From Leptospiraceae bacterium (lineage in GTDB: Bacteria; Spirochaetota; Leptospiria; Leptospirales; Leptospiraceae), in the NCBI GenBank assembly GCA_016708435.1, contig JADJFV010000005.1, positions 310,001-374,000 of the forward strand: a DNA stretch of 64,000 nucleotides. Reading direction: 5' to 3'. Position 1 is the first letter of the stretch; every line of letters starts with the position of its first letter. The notes under the pieces were generated by a model that worked only from the letters and a program-made list of their open reading frames with translations, did no database searches and was not told where the DNA came from. A program made the translations under genes and the position numbers. Shown piece by piece: positions 33,252 through 42,380 of this stretch.

Positions 33252-34589
33252 CTAGAAATATTGATTTACTAAGTCCGTAAAATGCTTTCCTCTTTCTTCA
33301 AAGTTATTGTATTGGTCAAAGCTTGCACAGGCAGGCGAGAAGATTATCATTTCAAATTTTGATCTGGATACTCTTTCTTGAATTGCCTTAACTGCTTCGG
33401 TTAGATTTTCTAAAACATGTAGCCTGTCATTTAAACAAACTGATAATTCGTTTTCCCAATGAAGTCTTGCTTCTCCGATTAAGAATACTTCTGCGTTTAA
33501 TTCTTTTAGGCGGTTTGTAAGAGGGGTAAGTTCTTCGTTTTTTTGCTTTCCTCCAATGATGAGGATAATCGGTGTAATGCTACTAATTCCTGAAAGACCG
33601 GAAAGCATACTATGAATGTTTGTAGATTTTGAATCATTGATAAATGTAATTCCATTGTATTCTTTGATTTTCTGAAAACGATAGAGTAGACCTGTAAAAT
33701 CAGAAATTGCCTTTTGTATATTCTCCGGCAAACAGCCCGCAGCCTCACAGAGTAAGATACTCGCCGCTAAATTTTCTAGATTGTGTTTTCCCTCTAGTGG
33801 AAATTCTTTTGTGGAGTAGGTGAATAAGTTAGTATAAATTCTAGATTCCTCCTGGCTAATTCTTGCCGAAGAATCTTTTGTTTCGCCGAATAATACTGAT
33901 TTGCCTTTCGGGCTTAATGCTTCTAAGTTTAATTTTTCTATGAGTCGCTTGTTTGTGACAAAGACTGCGTTTTCACTTTCTAAATTGATAATTCTTTTTT
34001 TTGCTTCCAAATAGTTTCCCATCGTTCCATGTCTTTCTAAGTGGTCGGGTGCAATGTTTAGAATGGCAGAAATGTCTAGATTTAAAAAATCAGAGTCATC
34101 GAGTTGATAACTACTCAACTCTAAAACAGCAAAGTCTAAATCCTCTTCACAGAATTCAATGAATGGGACTCCTATGTTTCCGCCCATTTTGGATTTTGGA
34201 AATGATTTTTGTATGATATGAAAGGTGAGGGCGGTTGTTGTTGATTTGCCATCTGTGCCTGTGATTCCAATGATTTTGCCTTTAAAGAAAGAACGAGCAA
34301 GTGAAATCTCGCTCACGATAGGAATACCTGCTTCATTAAGCTTTACTACGAGTGGATGACTTGGTTTAAATCCGGGACTTTTAACTGCTAATTGAATTTC
34401 TCCCAAGGCAGATAGTTCGATAGAGTCGGGAAAATAGGAAATGCCGCAGATACTCGGTTGTGGCTTTCCGTCTACGAGTAGGATTTCACAATCAAACTTC
34501 TTTAGAAATTCTACAACTGCCTTTCCTGTGATTCCGCCGCCGATTACAAGGACTCTTGGTTTGCTTTTTAAGATGTTTTTAAAGTTCAT
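33252..34589 (-). CDS. murD: UDP-N-acetylmuramoyl-L-alanine:D-glutamate ligase
   Basis: The 445-residue Mur ligase has an N-terminal Rossmann domain (VLVIGGGITGKAVVEFL), the ATP-binding loop GITGTDGKSTTT (about 107-118), the central ligase motifs (ELSSYQLDDSD, NIAPDHLERHG) and a C-terminal domain with NDSKSTNIHS and FSPACASFDQYNNFEERG. The SSxQL and DH motifs are those of MurD. It adds D-Glu to UDP-MurNAc-L-Ala in cytoplasmic peptidoglycan synthesis. Length is normal. It stands apart from a dcw cluster, with an SDR gene downstream and a divergent STAS gene upstream. Confidence 0.95.
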   Translation of the reverse strand: MNFKNILKSKPRVLVIGGGITGKAVVEFLKKFDCEILLVDGKPQPSICGISYFPDSIELSALGEIQLAVKSPGFKPSHPLVVKLNEAGIPIVSEISLARSFFKGKIIGITGTDGKSTTTALTFHIIQKSFPKSKMGGNIGVPFIEFCEEDLDFAVLELSSYQLDDSDFLNLDISAILNIAPDHLERHGTMGNYLEAKKRIINLESENAVFVTNKRLIEKLNLEALSPKGKSVLFGETKDSSARISQEESRIYTNLFTYSTKEFPLEGKHNLENLAASILLCEAAGCLPENIQKAISDFTGLLYRFQKIKEYNGITFINDSKSTNIHSMLSGLSGISSITPIILIIGGKQKNEELTPLTNRLKELNAEVFLIGEARLHWENELSVCLNDRLHVLENLTEAVKAIQERVSRSKFEMIIFSPACASFDQYNNFEERGKHFTDLVNQYF

Positions 34590-34666
34590 ATTTTTTTTCT
34601 AAAAGTTTCATTGACACAATTTTAGGCTTAAGGTAGATGTATATATTATTTTTTAGGAAACATACC

Positions 34667-35002
34667 TTGCTTAAACATACAAATAAAGGCGATATACTAG
34701 TAGTTTATCTGGAAGGCCGTTTAGACGTTTCTGTCGCAAACGAAGTAGAAGAAGGCCTTGCTGAGATCATAGACAATGGTGGACACAAGAAAGTCCTTTT
34801 GAATATGGAAGGAATTGAATACATGTCTTCTTCTGGCTTTAGAGCCTGCATTTCTACTCTTCGAAAGTTAAATTCGAAAGAGGGAGTCTTAAAAATGTGT
34901 AATATCAAACCTGCTGTAAAGCGTATCTTTGATGTCATAGAGCTTACATCCTTATTTGATATCTATCCAACAGAAGCAGATGCACTTGCTGATTTTAAAT
35001 AA
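34667..35002 (+). CDS. STAS-domain anti-sigma factor antagonist
   Basis: I favour the TTG at 34667 as start because AGGAAA lies 6 bp upstream and the product (111 residues) then begins LLKHTNKGDILVV, as STAS proteins usually do. The ATG at 34637 adds ten hydrophobic residues and lacks a spaced Shine-Dalgarno site. The domain is complete: VVYLEGRLDVSVANEVEEGL, VLLNMEGIEYMSSSGFRACI with the phosphorylatable Ser in MSSSGF, and FDVIELTSLFDIY. It should be a target of an anti-sigma kinase and a PP2C phosphatase. Confidence 0.88.
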   Translation: MLKHTNKGDILVVYLEGRLDVSVANEVEEGLAEIIDNGGHKKVLLNMEGIEYMSSSGFRACISTLRKLNSKEGVLKMCNIKPAVKRIFDVIELTSLFDIYPTEADALADFK

Positions 35003-35054
35003 TCAGCCTTCTTTCTTTAGCCATTAACCCAATTCTTCAAAAAATCATTTTACA

Positions 35055-35084
35055 AAAGGAGTTCGAAGTTTCTCGGACTCCTTT
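35055..35084 (+). other. 8-bp stem hairpin just before the trpC ATG
   Basis: AAAGGAGT (35055-35062) and ACTCCTTT (35077-35084) form a perfect stem with a 14-nt loop. It follows the STAS stop by about 50 bp and ends 4 bp before the trpC ATG. As drawn it would hide any Shine-Dalgarno site (AAAGGAG), so it may be a terminator or attenuator. It could also be chance within coding sequence if trpC starts upstream. Confidence 0.4.
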
Positions 35085-35088
35085 CTAT

Positions 35089-35763
35089 ATGGACACTCTA
35101 CGTCCTAAATATTCCCTTCTTGAATCTCTCAAGTCCAGTTCTGATTCGATTATTGCTGAATGCAAAAAAGCCAGTCCTTCTATGGGAATTATTCGTGCTG
35201 ACTATGATCCCGTTTCCATTGCGCGTATTTACGAAGCTTGTGGTGCTCGCGCCATATCTGTATTAACCGATGAGAATTTTTTCCAAGGAAGTCTCAGTGA
35301 TTTACAAAGAGTAAGCTCTGCTGTAAAGCTTCCTGTGATTCGAAAGGATTTTATTATTCACGAGAAGCAAATCAGAGAAGCAGCCCGCTTTGGTGCTTCG
35401 GCTGTATTACTTATCGTTCGAATTTTAAAACCAAATCGATTAAAGGACTTATTAGATTTCGCTTATTCGATCGGGCTTGAAGTCCTTGTAGAAATTCATA
35501 ATAAAAAAGAAGCAGATATTGCTGCTAATATCGGCGCTCCCATCATCGGGATTAATACCCGCGATCTAGATACATTTCAGATTCACCAAAACCTGATAGA
35601 AGAGGTTACTCCTAATTTGCCTGAGGGAACTCTTGTAGTAGGCGAGTCGGGCATTAAAAACAAAGGCGATTATCAAAGCATGAAAAAATACGTTCAATCC
35701 GTTTTAATCGGAACTTATTTCATGCAAAAGCAAGATATTGCGAAAGCTTATAAAGAGAATTAA
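35089..35763 (+). CDS. trpC: Indole-3-glycerol-phosphate synthase
   Basis: The TIM-barrel enzyme of tryptophan synthesis, cytoplasmic. From the ATG at 35089 it has 224 residues, about 30 short of the family. Visible motifs: IIAECKKASPSMG (catalytic Glu/Lys, phosphate site), YEACGARAISVLTDENFFQG, LPVIRKDFI (catalytic Lys), LEVLVEIHN, IIGINTRDL and VVGESGI. The missing N-terminal helix is encoded in frame upstream (NPILQKIILQKEFEVS, 35026-35073), but no ATG, GTG or TTG precedes it; the best candidate is ATT at 35023. So the real start may be non-canonical, or a start codon has been lost. Confidence 0.88.
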   Translation: MDTLRPKYSLLESLKSSSDSIIAECKKASPSMGIIRADYDPVSIARIYEACGARAISVLTDENFFQGSLSDLQRVSSAVKLPVIRKDFIIHEKQIREAARFGASAVLLIVRILKPNRLKDLLDFAYSIGLEVLVEIHNKKEADIAANIGAPIIGINTRDLDTFQIHQNLIEEVTPNLPEGTLVVGESGIKNKGDYQSMKKYVQSVLIGTYFMQKQDIAKAYKEN

Positions 35764-35767
35764 TCTC

Positions 35768-36508
35768 TTAAAGAAAAATTACTTTTCTAAAACTACTTCG
35801 TGCTAACACAGATGGAATTTTTAGATTGTCTTTGCCCATGGAGTGGGTTTCTTTTCCGTCAATGTAGACTTTGATTCCTTTTACTTCTTTGAATTCAAAA
35901 AGTGTGTGACTGAGTTGATCGAGTCTATCTTGCATCAGTTCTTTACCAGCATTTTGTTGAAAATTACTATCTAGAGAAATATGTAAAATTCCATCAGCCA
36001 ATTTCATTTTCTTTGAATATTGAAAATCTTGCGGTAGAACACTTAAAACACCTTTGTCTTGCTCGTCGTAGTTAGGACCTTTTCGTAGTTCTTTTAGAGC
36101 AGACTTAATTCTTTTCTTTAAGCTTCCTTTTAATTTTCTTTGGACTTTGACTAGTTTTGAATAATTCTTATTTCCAGTTTGGTAGAATTTTAAAAAATAA
36201 ATTCCCTGTAATGTCTCTGTTTCTTCTGAGGCAAATTCTGAAAGTCCATTCAGATTATTTTCTGCGCGAATCATAGGAACTTCAGAAGAAGAGTTTTCTT
36301 TTTCTTGTCCTTCTGCAAATGAGGGAATGCTTGTGTCGTCAGTTATGTCAAAATTAGTAACATGATTGATGGAAGATTGCGTTTTTACTGCATTTGGCTT
36401 GAATGGTTTACGATGAAGACTCTTGTCGATTAATATCAATCCAATTAAAATAAAAGATAGATAGTATAAAAAAGATTTTGAAGAGTTGGACTGAAATTCT
36501 TGTGACAC
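35768..36508 (-). CDS. GerMN-domain protein, membrane anchored
   Basis: The 246-residue protein has a short N-terminal membrane anchor (about 13-27, FLYYLSFILIGLILI) and a disordered linker. The C-terminal GerMN-type domain (about 95-240) has YFLKFYQTGNKNYSKLVKVQRK, IKSALKELRKGPNYDEQ, GVLSVLPQ, HISLDSNFQQ and FKEVKGIKVYIDG. GerMN domains occur in spore germination proteins and in non-sporulating bacteria as envelope proteins of unclear role. Location is inner membrane facing the periplasm. It is convergent with trpC (4 bp between). Confidence 0.78.
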   Translation of the reverse strand: MSQEFQSNSSKSFLYYLSFILIGLILIDKSLHRKPFKPNAVKTQSSINHVTNFDITDDTSIPSFAEGQEKENSSSEVPMIRAENNLNGLSEFASEETETLQGIYFLKFYQTGNKNYSKLVKVQRKLKGSLKKRIKSALKELRKGPNYDEQDKGVLSVLPQDFQYSKKMKLADGILHISLDSNFQQNAGKELMQDRLDQLSHTLFEFKEVKGIKVYIDGKETHSMGKDNLKIPSVLARSSFRKVIFL

Positions 36509-36644
36509 ACTTTATTTTCGGAAAGGTAAAGTTGAGAATTAAGAAACTAATTCTTATTATTTCTTTTTGGAGATAAATAATAAAAAAAAGTTTCCAAAAC
36601 TATATTAATGAAACATAATACACGTTTAATGAGACAAAATAAAA

Positions 36645-38783
36645 TTATTTGTTCTTTGATTCATATACTCCATTCCAATTTTCATCTGGCGGATTACGGA
36701 GATAATTCTCACAGCGATCAATATAAACTCTAGATGCTAGGTCAGATGATTTGATTCGCAAAGTTTCTTGAAATATTTTTAATGCATCTTGAAAATTTCT
36801 ATTTCTGTATTGATTCACTGCCTCATTAAACAAGGAATTAAATTTTTGCACTTCAAGACTTGCTTCTTCTTTCTCACAAACTAATTCATAAATTTCAATC
36901 GCGTTGTGTTTTCCTTTCACTGCAACTAAATCAAGAACTCTTACTTCTACAAAATCTTTTACGATTGCGTATGTCGGTTCACTGATAATGATTTCTGTCC
37001 CATAGTATTTGTTGATACTTTCAAGTCTGCTCGCAAGATTTACACTGTCGCCAATGACAGTGTAGTTTAATCTATTCTCGGAGCCCATATTTCCAACGAT
37101 TACTTCTCCGGTGTGAATTCCAATTCTGTCGGCAAACGGCATTTTGCCCATGCGCTCTAATTCTTGATTTGCCAATCTTAATACTCTTTTATGCTCGATA
37201 GCAGAAAGGCAGGCTTGTAGTGCATGGTCTTCAATCGGAGTAGGTGCTCCCCAGAACGCCATGATAGCATCTCCAATGTATTTATCTAATGTCCCGTGGT
37301 GATCTGTGATAATCTTACTTGCACTGCCTAGATATTGACTGAGTTGCTCAACTAACTCTTCTGGACTTAACTTCTCGGAAATAGAAGTAAAGCCTGCTAT
37401 ATCAGAAAAATAGATTGTCATAGATCTACGCTCTCCTTCTAGAATCGCTTCTTTGTTGAGAGAAATCAATTCACGAACAAGTCCATCGGGAACGTATTTT
37501 TTAAAAGAGCGAAGACCCGTGCGCATCTTTGTAAACGACTGAGCCATATTATCTACTTCATATAAAAAGGAGCTAACCTCTGTATCTGACGTTAAATCGA
37601 ATTGCTGAATTTTTTTCATTTCATCTGAAAGAAGAGACAAAGGCTTAGACAGCTTTTGGGAAAATTGAAATTCAAAGGCAACTGCTACAGCAACTAAAAT
37701 TAAGGACATGAGTAATATGTATTTATTGTTTCGATGCACAATATACATGAAATCATTTTCGGGAACAACGATTCCAATTTTCCATTCAATATCATCTTTT
37801 CGAAACGAAGTATATTTCGCAATATAATCGATCCCTTTGTAAGTATATTCTAAGAAATCGATTCCTTCTTTTTGTTGAATATCTTTTTGGGTTTGATAAT
37901 AATTGAAAGAGCCTGCAATCAGTGGGTTATCCATCTTATCCGCAGTAATGAGTTGAAGAGTTTTTTTCCCATCGGCAGCGATTTCTTCTTTCATTATTTT
38001 TTCTAGCTCATCTTTCTTACCGGACGGAATTGCAACGACTTGGTTCTTTGAATTGAGTAAAAACGCTTTTCCGTTTTCACCAATTGTCAATGTGTTTAAA
38101 AATTCAGACAGCTCTGAAATGCTAATATCAATTCCAATTGCGCCAATGAATTTTCCAGACTTATCATAAACGGCACGGCTACAGGTAATGCCGGGTTTGC
38201 GATCATTGAAGAACACATAGACTTCTGTCCATGCATGATCCTTTGAAGCGATTGCTTCTGTATACCAGGGACGCGTCTTAGGATTGTAGGCTTCTTCTGC
38301 GGGTAAAACTTTATTTGCGAATTGTTCTTTTTCATACCATTCTTCTTTTTGATGCTCCCAGACTATCTTTGTTTTTTTTCCCTTGCGGATAATCCTTTGT
38401 ATGCTAAAGCTATGGTCTGGCATTTCTTTTGCCATTATGAAATTCCCAAACTCATCTCCATAAAACATGCTTAAGAATTGCGGATTCGTTTGAATAATTC
38501 CTTGGAAGTATTTCTCTAACTGCTTTACTTTTTTGATTTTTACAATTCCATGCTCTATAAAATTTTCGTTCATATGCATGTTTAAAACTGCTGCATCCAA
38601 GTAATGCAATGTCTTATCAATCACGTGCTCTGTCGCCTTGTCCATCAAACTATCTACAAGGAATTTAACGGAATTTTTACTACCAATGTAAGATACAAAG
38701 CTTACTAATCCTCCAAATAAAAGAACTCCGATGGTTGAAAAAGTGACTATACTGAAACGAACGCTTAACTTAAACTTTGACAT
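36645..38783 (-). CDS. Membrane adenylate/guanylate cyclase with Cache-type sensor
   Basis: I start at ATG 38783 (712 residues, SKFKLSVRFS); an upstream TTG at 38837 adds 18 residues with no typical signal. Domains: TM1 (about 12-32), a large extracytoplasmic Cache-type ligand-binding domain (about 35-340, with YNPKTRPWYTEAIASKDHAW and IGAIGIDISISELSEFL typical of dCache_1), TM2 (about 350-372), a HAMP-like linker, and a class III cyclase (about 445-640: IYFSDIAGFTSISEKLSPEE, YIGDAIMAFWGAP, IGIHTGEVIVGNMG, YTVIGDSVNLASRLE). A C-terminal helical tail resembles a TPR. It should make cAMP in response to a small extracellular ligand. Confidence 0.92.
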   Translation of the reverse strand: MSKFKLSVRFSIVTFSTIGVLLFGGLVSFVSYIGSKNSVKFLVDSLMDKATEHVIDKTLHYLDAAVLNMHMNENFIEHGIVKIKKVKQLEKYFQGIIQTNPQFLSMFYGDEFGNFIMAKEMPDHSFSIQRIIRKGKKTKIVWEHQKEEWYEKEQFANKVLPAEEAYNPKTRPWYTEAIASKDHAWTEVYVFFNDRKPGITCSRAVYDKSGKFIGAIGIDISISELSEFLNTLTIGENGKAFLLNSKNQVVAIPSGKKDELEKIMKEEIAADGKKTLQLITADKMDNPLIAGSFNYYQTQKDIQQKEGIDFLEYTYKGIDYIAKYTSFRKDDIEWKIGIVVPENDFMYIVHRNNKYILLMSLILVAVAVAFEFQFSQKLSKPLSLLSDEMKKIQQFDLTSDTEVSSFLYEVDNMAQSFTKMRTGLRSFKKYVPDGLVRELISLNKEAILEGERRSMTIYFSDIAGFTSISEKLSPEELVEQLSQYLGSASKIITDHHGTLDKYIGDAIMAFWGAPTPIEDHALQACLSAIEHKRVLRLANQELERMGKMPFADRIGIHTGEVIVGNMGSENRLNYTVIGDSVNLASRLESINKYYGTEIIISEPTYAIVKDFVEVRVLDLVAVKGKHNAIEIYELVCEKEEASLEVQKFNSLFNEAVNQYRNRNFQDALKIFQETLRIKSSDLASRVYIDRCENYLRNPPDENWNGVYESKNK

Positions 38784-38927
38784 GGTAAAAACAAAACCCC
38801 TCGTTTTTGTATACTTTAACCTTACTTTTAAGAGCAAGTGATTTATTCTTGCTAGTTGTTTTTATTCAAGTTTACTATCTCTCTATTTTCAACTTGCCTA
38901 TAGGCTTGAAATGATTTTTCTAGACGT

Positions 38928-39551
38928 ATGATTCGGTTTCTATTTTTTATTTTCGGTTTCACTGTAGCTTTAAGTAGTTCGCCTGTGCATTTTATTTTTG
39001 AAGATGCTGGGGATTTAAAGAAGAGGGTAGGTGCTTGTAGTGAGTGGGACAAGAAGAAAGGATTTCAATTTAAAGAGAAACATTTTGAAAAGCAAGAATT
39101 TGAGAAAACTAGCCAGGAGATTGCACAAGCAGCAAGGACTAGCGGAAAAGAGAGAGTATCCCAATTAAAATGCATTCTAAATCTAAAACTTTCAGACTCT
39201 GATAAGGATACATTGGCGAAGAGCTTTGATTTATACAAAGAGAATTTCCTAAGCCTCTTAGAATATTACAATCGCTGGATATTTTCCCTGGACAAGACAA
39301 ATTTGATGACTCCGATGGATAAAAAATACACATCCGAATTGATGAAGCTTAAATTTGATTTATATAACCTGCTGCATGACAAAACAAAGGATATGCTTTT
39401 TTCAAAGGGAGCCTTAGACAAAGAAGACCTTGAATCATTTGAAGAGCAAATAACATCCATTTACCTCTCAATTCTGAAAGGTAATTATGAATATTATAAT
39501 ATGATCACACCGGAGCTAAGAAAAGAAATCTTCAAGCGGATAACGGACTAA
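38928..39551 (+). CDS. Exported helical protein of unknown function
   Basis: The 207-residue product has an N-terminal signal (FLFFIFGFTVALSSS) followed by an all-helical, charged domain with many Lys, Glu and Leu. One Cys pair is present (GACSEWD and LKCILNL). No known domain is seen. It is divergent from the Cache cyclase and overlaps the convergent TPR gene by 4 bp. It is probably periplasmic. Confidence 0.7.
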   Translation: MIRFLFFIFGFTVALSSSPVHFIFEDAGDLKKRVGACSEWDKKKGFQFKEKHFEKQEFEKTSQEIAQAARTSGKERVSQLKCILNLKLSDSDKDTLAKSFDLYKENFLSLLEYYNRWIFSLDKTNLMTPMDKKYTSELMKLKFDLYNLLHDKTKDMLFSKGALDKEDLESFEEQITSIYLSILKGNYEYYNMITPELRKEIFKRITD

Positions 39552-40777
39552 AGCCCCTTAGCTACTTCTATTATATCTTTGATTAGTTTGTCCATCTTCT
39601 TGGATTTTGGTTTATAGATTAAGTATTGTTTGCCGTGAAATTCAATTTTAGACTTTAAATCATTTCTCTCTGTGAGATGTGTTTCTGGATTCGGTATATC
39701 TCTTAGCTTTTCAAAGTAGAGGGATATGGCTAAGGTCTGAATCTTATAGTCTTGATGACGAATCTTTAATGCCTTTTCCATATTCTCTTGCGCCTTACCA
39801 AGATATTCCTCTTGCTTTTTGCGAAGCTCGACTCTCTCGACTGCCATCTTTTCTTCTGTATCTATCTTTGGCTGAGAGTCTCTCATCTTTAGAAAGTAAA
39901 GAAAATAGGAATAGGAAACTGAATAGAAGGTATCGTAATTAGATGGACTCATTCTTAAAGCTTCTTTAGATACTTCTAAACAAGTGTCTAAGTCTGTAGT
40001 CAGGTTTGTATTCTTATAAGCCTCTGTTTCAAATCGATTCAGTAGAAATTTCATATAGTCTTGAAAGAATAGATGTTTCTCATGTTGATCGACGAACTTG
40101 TCTCGATTGTTCCATGCGATTTTGTATTCGTAGCCAGCGGATACATATCCTTCACCGCTTGTTGTGTGAATCTTGCCTAGAGCGTAGTGGGGTTCAGGAT
40201 AATTCTTATCCATCTTGATTGATCTTTTATAAAAAGAAATTGCATTGGCAACATCTCCCTTTGCAACAAAATAATCGCCTTGCTTTTTTAGAACGATAGC
40301 GTCTTCTAAGCTTTCTGATTCGATAGGCATGGCGACGGTCATAACCTTACTTTCGATTAATCGTAAATAGCCTTCTCCTCTGAGTTGTTGACCGAAGAAG
40401 GAAGTATTAAAAATGGAAACGACTTTGATTTGACCAACAACGTTCCCATCTTTATAGGAAATATGATCCGGATTTTTTTCTATTAAATAAAGAGTTTGTC
40501 CTACACGAATTCCCGGATTGTGCAACACTTTTACAGTCAGCATATCTGGTCTAAGATCCACACCGATTTGCATTAGGTCTTTGTCGATCTTAGTATTGTC
40601 ATCAATCATGGACGCTTTGTCTATACTAACAGTCTCTCCGATTACGATCATCTTAGAATAATTGCCGGTGCCGGTATCTCTAAATGCATAGACAATCTTG
40701 TCTTCTCGACTAACAGAAAACACGGAATAGGAAACAAAAAGGATTAAAAGGATGGTTAGTTTTTTCATAGTTTGCAT
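39548..40777 (-). CDS. Exported TPR-repeat protein
   Basis: The 409-residue product has a signal peptide (KKLTILLILFVSYSVFS). The N-terminal half is beta-rich (about 20-165; VYAFRDTGTGNYSKMIVIGE, HNPGIRVGQTLYLIEKN) and may be a FlgT/LysM-like or OB-like fold. TPR-type helices follow (about 170-400): DAIVLKKQGDYFVAKGDVAN, AISFYKRSIKMDKNYPEPHY, ALGKIHTTSGEGYVSAGYEY. It is probably a periplasmic scaffold. The stop overlaps the 207-residue gene on the other strand. Function unknown. Confidence 0.75.
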   Translation of the reverse strand: MQTMKKLTILLILFVSYSVFSVSREDKIVYAFRDTGTGNYSKMIVIGETVSIDKASMIDDNTKIDKDLMQIGVDLRPDMLTVKVLHNPGIRVGQTLYLIEKNPDHISYKDGNVVGQIKVVSIFNTSFFGQQLRGEGYLRLIESKVMTVAMPIESESLEDAIVLKKQGDYFVAKGDVANAISFYKRSIKMDKNYPEPHYALGKIHTTSGEGYVSAGYEYKIAWNNRDKFVDQHEKHLFFQDYMKFLLNRFETEAYKNTNLTTDLDTCLEVSKEALRMSPSNYDTFYSVSYSYFLYFLKMRDSQPKIDTEEKMAVERVELRKKQEEYLGKAQENMEKALKIRHQDYKIQTLAISLYFEKLRDIPNPETHLTERNDLKSKIEFHGKQYLIYKPKSKKMDKLIKDIIEVAKGL

Positions 40778-40850
40778 TGGGTTAAACTCTAATTATTATC
40801 GGCTTAGGATTTAGCTTGGAACATAATCTTATTTAGGTTTTTTTTAGTCT

Positions 40851-41264
40851 TTATACAGTGATTCCTGCTTTTAGGAAGAAATCTTTGTATCTCATATCTG
40901 TGCCAAGGATATGTTTAATTAGCCAATCATATAAAAAACGGAGTAGTTCAAGAGAAAACGAACTCTTTCCACTCTTTAGGCGTTTGTAAAAATCATTGAC
41001 TTGTTCAATCAGAGATTCGTGCTCTTGCTTATGTGTTTCATATTCTGGATACTTATAATGAATCATATTTTTTTCTTCATTACTGAAGTGGTAATGGGTG
41101 TAATTAATTATTTTAAGTAGAATTTCTTCCATGACTAGATGGCTAGATTGCGATTTCACTGCGTCATTTAGGTTGTTTAAGTATTTGATTAGTTCTTTGT
41201 GTTCCTCATCAAATTGCCTTACTCCAACACTTAATAGCTTTTCATCCCATACGATTGTTTCCAT
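40851..41264 (-). CDS. Bacteriohemerythrin
   Basis: The 137-residue single-domain hemerythrin has all di-iron ligands: His22 (EEHKEL), His59 and Glu63 (HFSNEE), His78 and His82 (HKQEH), His118 and Asp123 (HILGTD), which reproduces H...HxxxE...HxxxH...HxxxxD. The N-terminal WDEKLLSVGVRQFDEEH is also typical. These proteins bind O2 reversibly in the cytoplasm for storage, delivery or sensing. No signal peptide or fused domain. It stands as a single gene between the TPR gene and a 300-bp gap. Confidence 0.93.
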   Translation of the reverse strand: METIVWDEKLLSVGVRQFDEEHKELIKYLNNLNDAVKSQSSHLVMEEILLKIINYTHYHFSNEEKNMIHYKYPEYETHKQEHESLIEQVNDFYKRLKSGKSSFSLELLRFLYDWLIKHILGTDMRYKDFFLKAGITV

Positions 41265-41335
41265 TGATCGTGTCCTCTAATACTTAGATTAGAAAAATAT
41301 ATTATCCCCCTTTTGCTTTCAAGTCAAAAAATGAT

Positions 41336-41449
41336 TCAGCGAGACTTAGTAAAAAGAATTAACCTGAAGTATAAAACGGGAATACAAATTAGTAAAAGTA
41401 TAAATAAAATGCCTGGTTTCATTCTGGTGATTTTCATAATTTTTCTCAT
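41336..41449 (-). CDS. Possible 37-residue membrane protein in an otherwise empty gap
   Basis: The 309-bp gap 41265-41573 has no established gene. On the - strand an ATG at 41449 opens a 37-residue frame: a basic N-terminus (RKIMKITRMKPG), one hydrophobic helix (ILFILLLICIPVLYF), and a short basic end. AAGGA abuts the ATG, with poor spacing, and an internal ATG at 41437 has GAGA at better distance. A longer opposite-frame ORF here is not protein-like. Small single-helix proteins are often missed, but this one is tentative. Confidence 0.25.
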   Translation of the reverse strand: MRKIMKITRMKPGILFILLLICIPVLYFRLILFTKSR

Positions 41450-41573
41450 TCCTTGGTAAACTAAAATGGTTCATTGTGAAGGAGGAAGTTTTTGAGAAGT
41501 TTTTAGCAGTATCATTTTTATTTTCAGTCTTATGTTTTGTATTTGTTAACACGGAATAGATAAAGCGTCTCTT

Positions 41574-42380
41574 TTACTTTAACCTTTGAGCCTCGCGGAT
41601 AGCTAGGACAATTGATTCAGGCTTTTCCAATGGGACTGCATGACCACTATCTACCCAAATCTGTTTAGAGCCAGGATAAAGTCTGGCTATATCTTTTCGT
41701 TTTTCATTTGCATCATCTGCTAGCTTGGATTTTTCTTGCACTGGTTGAGAAGCACTGAGAACAAACACAGGTTTGTTTTTTATGGTTGGAAGGCTAAGAA
41801 CCTGTTCCCCTGTTTTAGTAAGTAAATGGAGTTCTTCTTTGGCTGAATCTGTCAACGAAGCCTTCAGGATTGCTCTAACCCAGAAGGGCTGTTTTTCAAG
41901 AGCACCTTCTCCTTCCAACTGCTTTGGATGAGTTGAGTCAACGAGTATAAGTGCGCTTACCTCTTCGGGATATTTTCTAGCAAAAAGTTGCATATAGAGT
42001 CCACCTAGCGAGTGTCCTACTAGAATGTATGGAGGGTTCATACTTTTACTTCGAAGCAATCCTCTCAACTCATCGACTATTTGAGTGCCATCACGGGGTG
42101 TTGCTGCTACATCGCTATTTCCATAACCGGGGCGATTGTAAACGAATGTAGTGGTGTCTTTTGTAATTTCTGGTAATACTTTTCCCCACCATTCCATTCT
42201 TCCGCCAAGTCCGTTTTCAAAGACAACTGGAATAGAGTAATGCTGAGTCAAAGCAAATTCGACTTGTCTATTGTTGATACTTTCCGTGGTTGCATTGGGT
42301 AAGGATGCGCAACCAAAGAGAAGCGCAATAGACTGAGTAAAAACAAAGAAATTAATTCGCACGAAGAAAGTCTTAGGCAC
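41574..42380 (-). CDS. Alpha/beta hydrolase lipoprotein
   Basis: The 268-residue product has a lipoprotein signal (SIALLFGC, then ASLP). An alpha/beta-hydrolase fold follows, with PVVFENGLGGRMEWW (oxyanion region), FVYNRPGYGNSD, the nucleophile elbow ILVGHSLGGLYMQ (Ser near 128), VDSTHP, and catalytic His in VDSGHAVPLEKPE (near 252). The enzyme therefore acts outside the cytoplasm, tethered by lipid. Its start overlaps the stop of the next upstream hydrolase by 8 bp, so the two are co-transcribed. The substrate is unknown. Confidence 0.85.
   Translation of the reverse strand: MPKTFFVRINFFVFTQSIALLFGCASLPNATTESINNRQVEFALTQHYSIPVVFENGLGGRMEWWGKVLPEITKDTTTFVYNRPGYGNSDVAATPRDGTQIVDELRGLLRSKSMNPPYILVGHSLGGLYMQLFARKYPEEVSALILVDSTHPKQLEGEGALEKQPFWVRAILKASLTDSAKEELHLLTKTGEQVLSLPTIKNKPVFVLSASQPVQEKSKLADDANEKRKDIARLYPGSKQIWVDSGHAVPLEKPESIVLAIREAQRLK

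Noticed and set aside
41346..41552. 68-codon open frame (- strand) between bacteriohemerythrin and the hydrolase
   Set aside because: Asn/Thr/Lys/Phe-rich with no signal or domain character; another frame in the same DNA encodes a more plausible small membrane protein.
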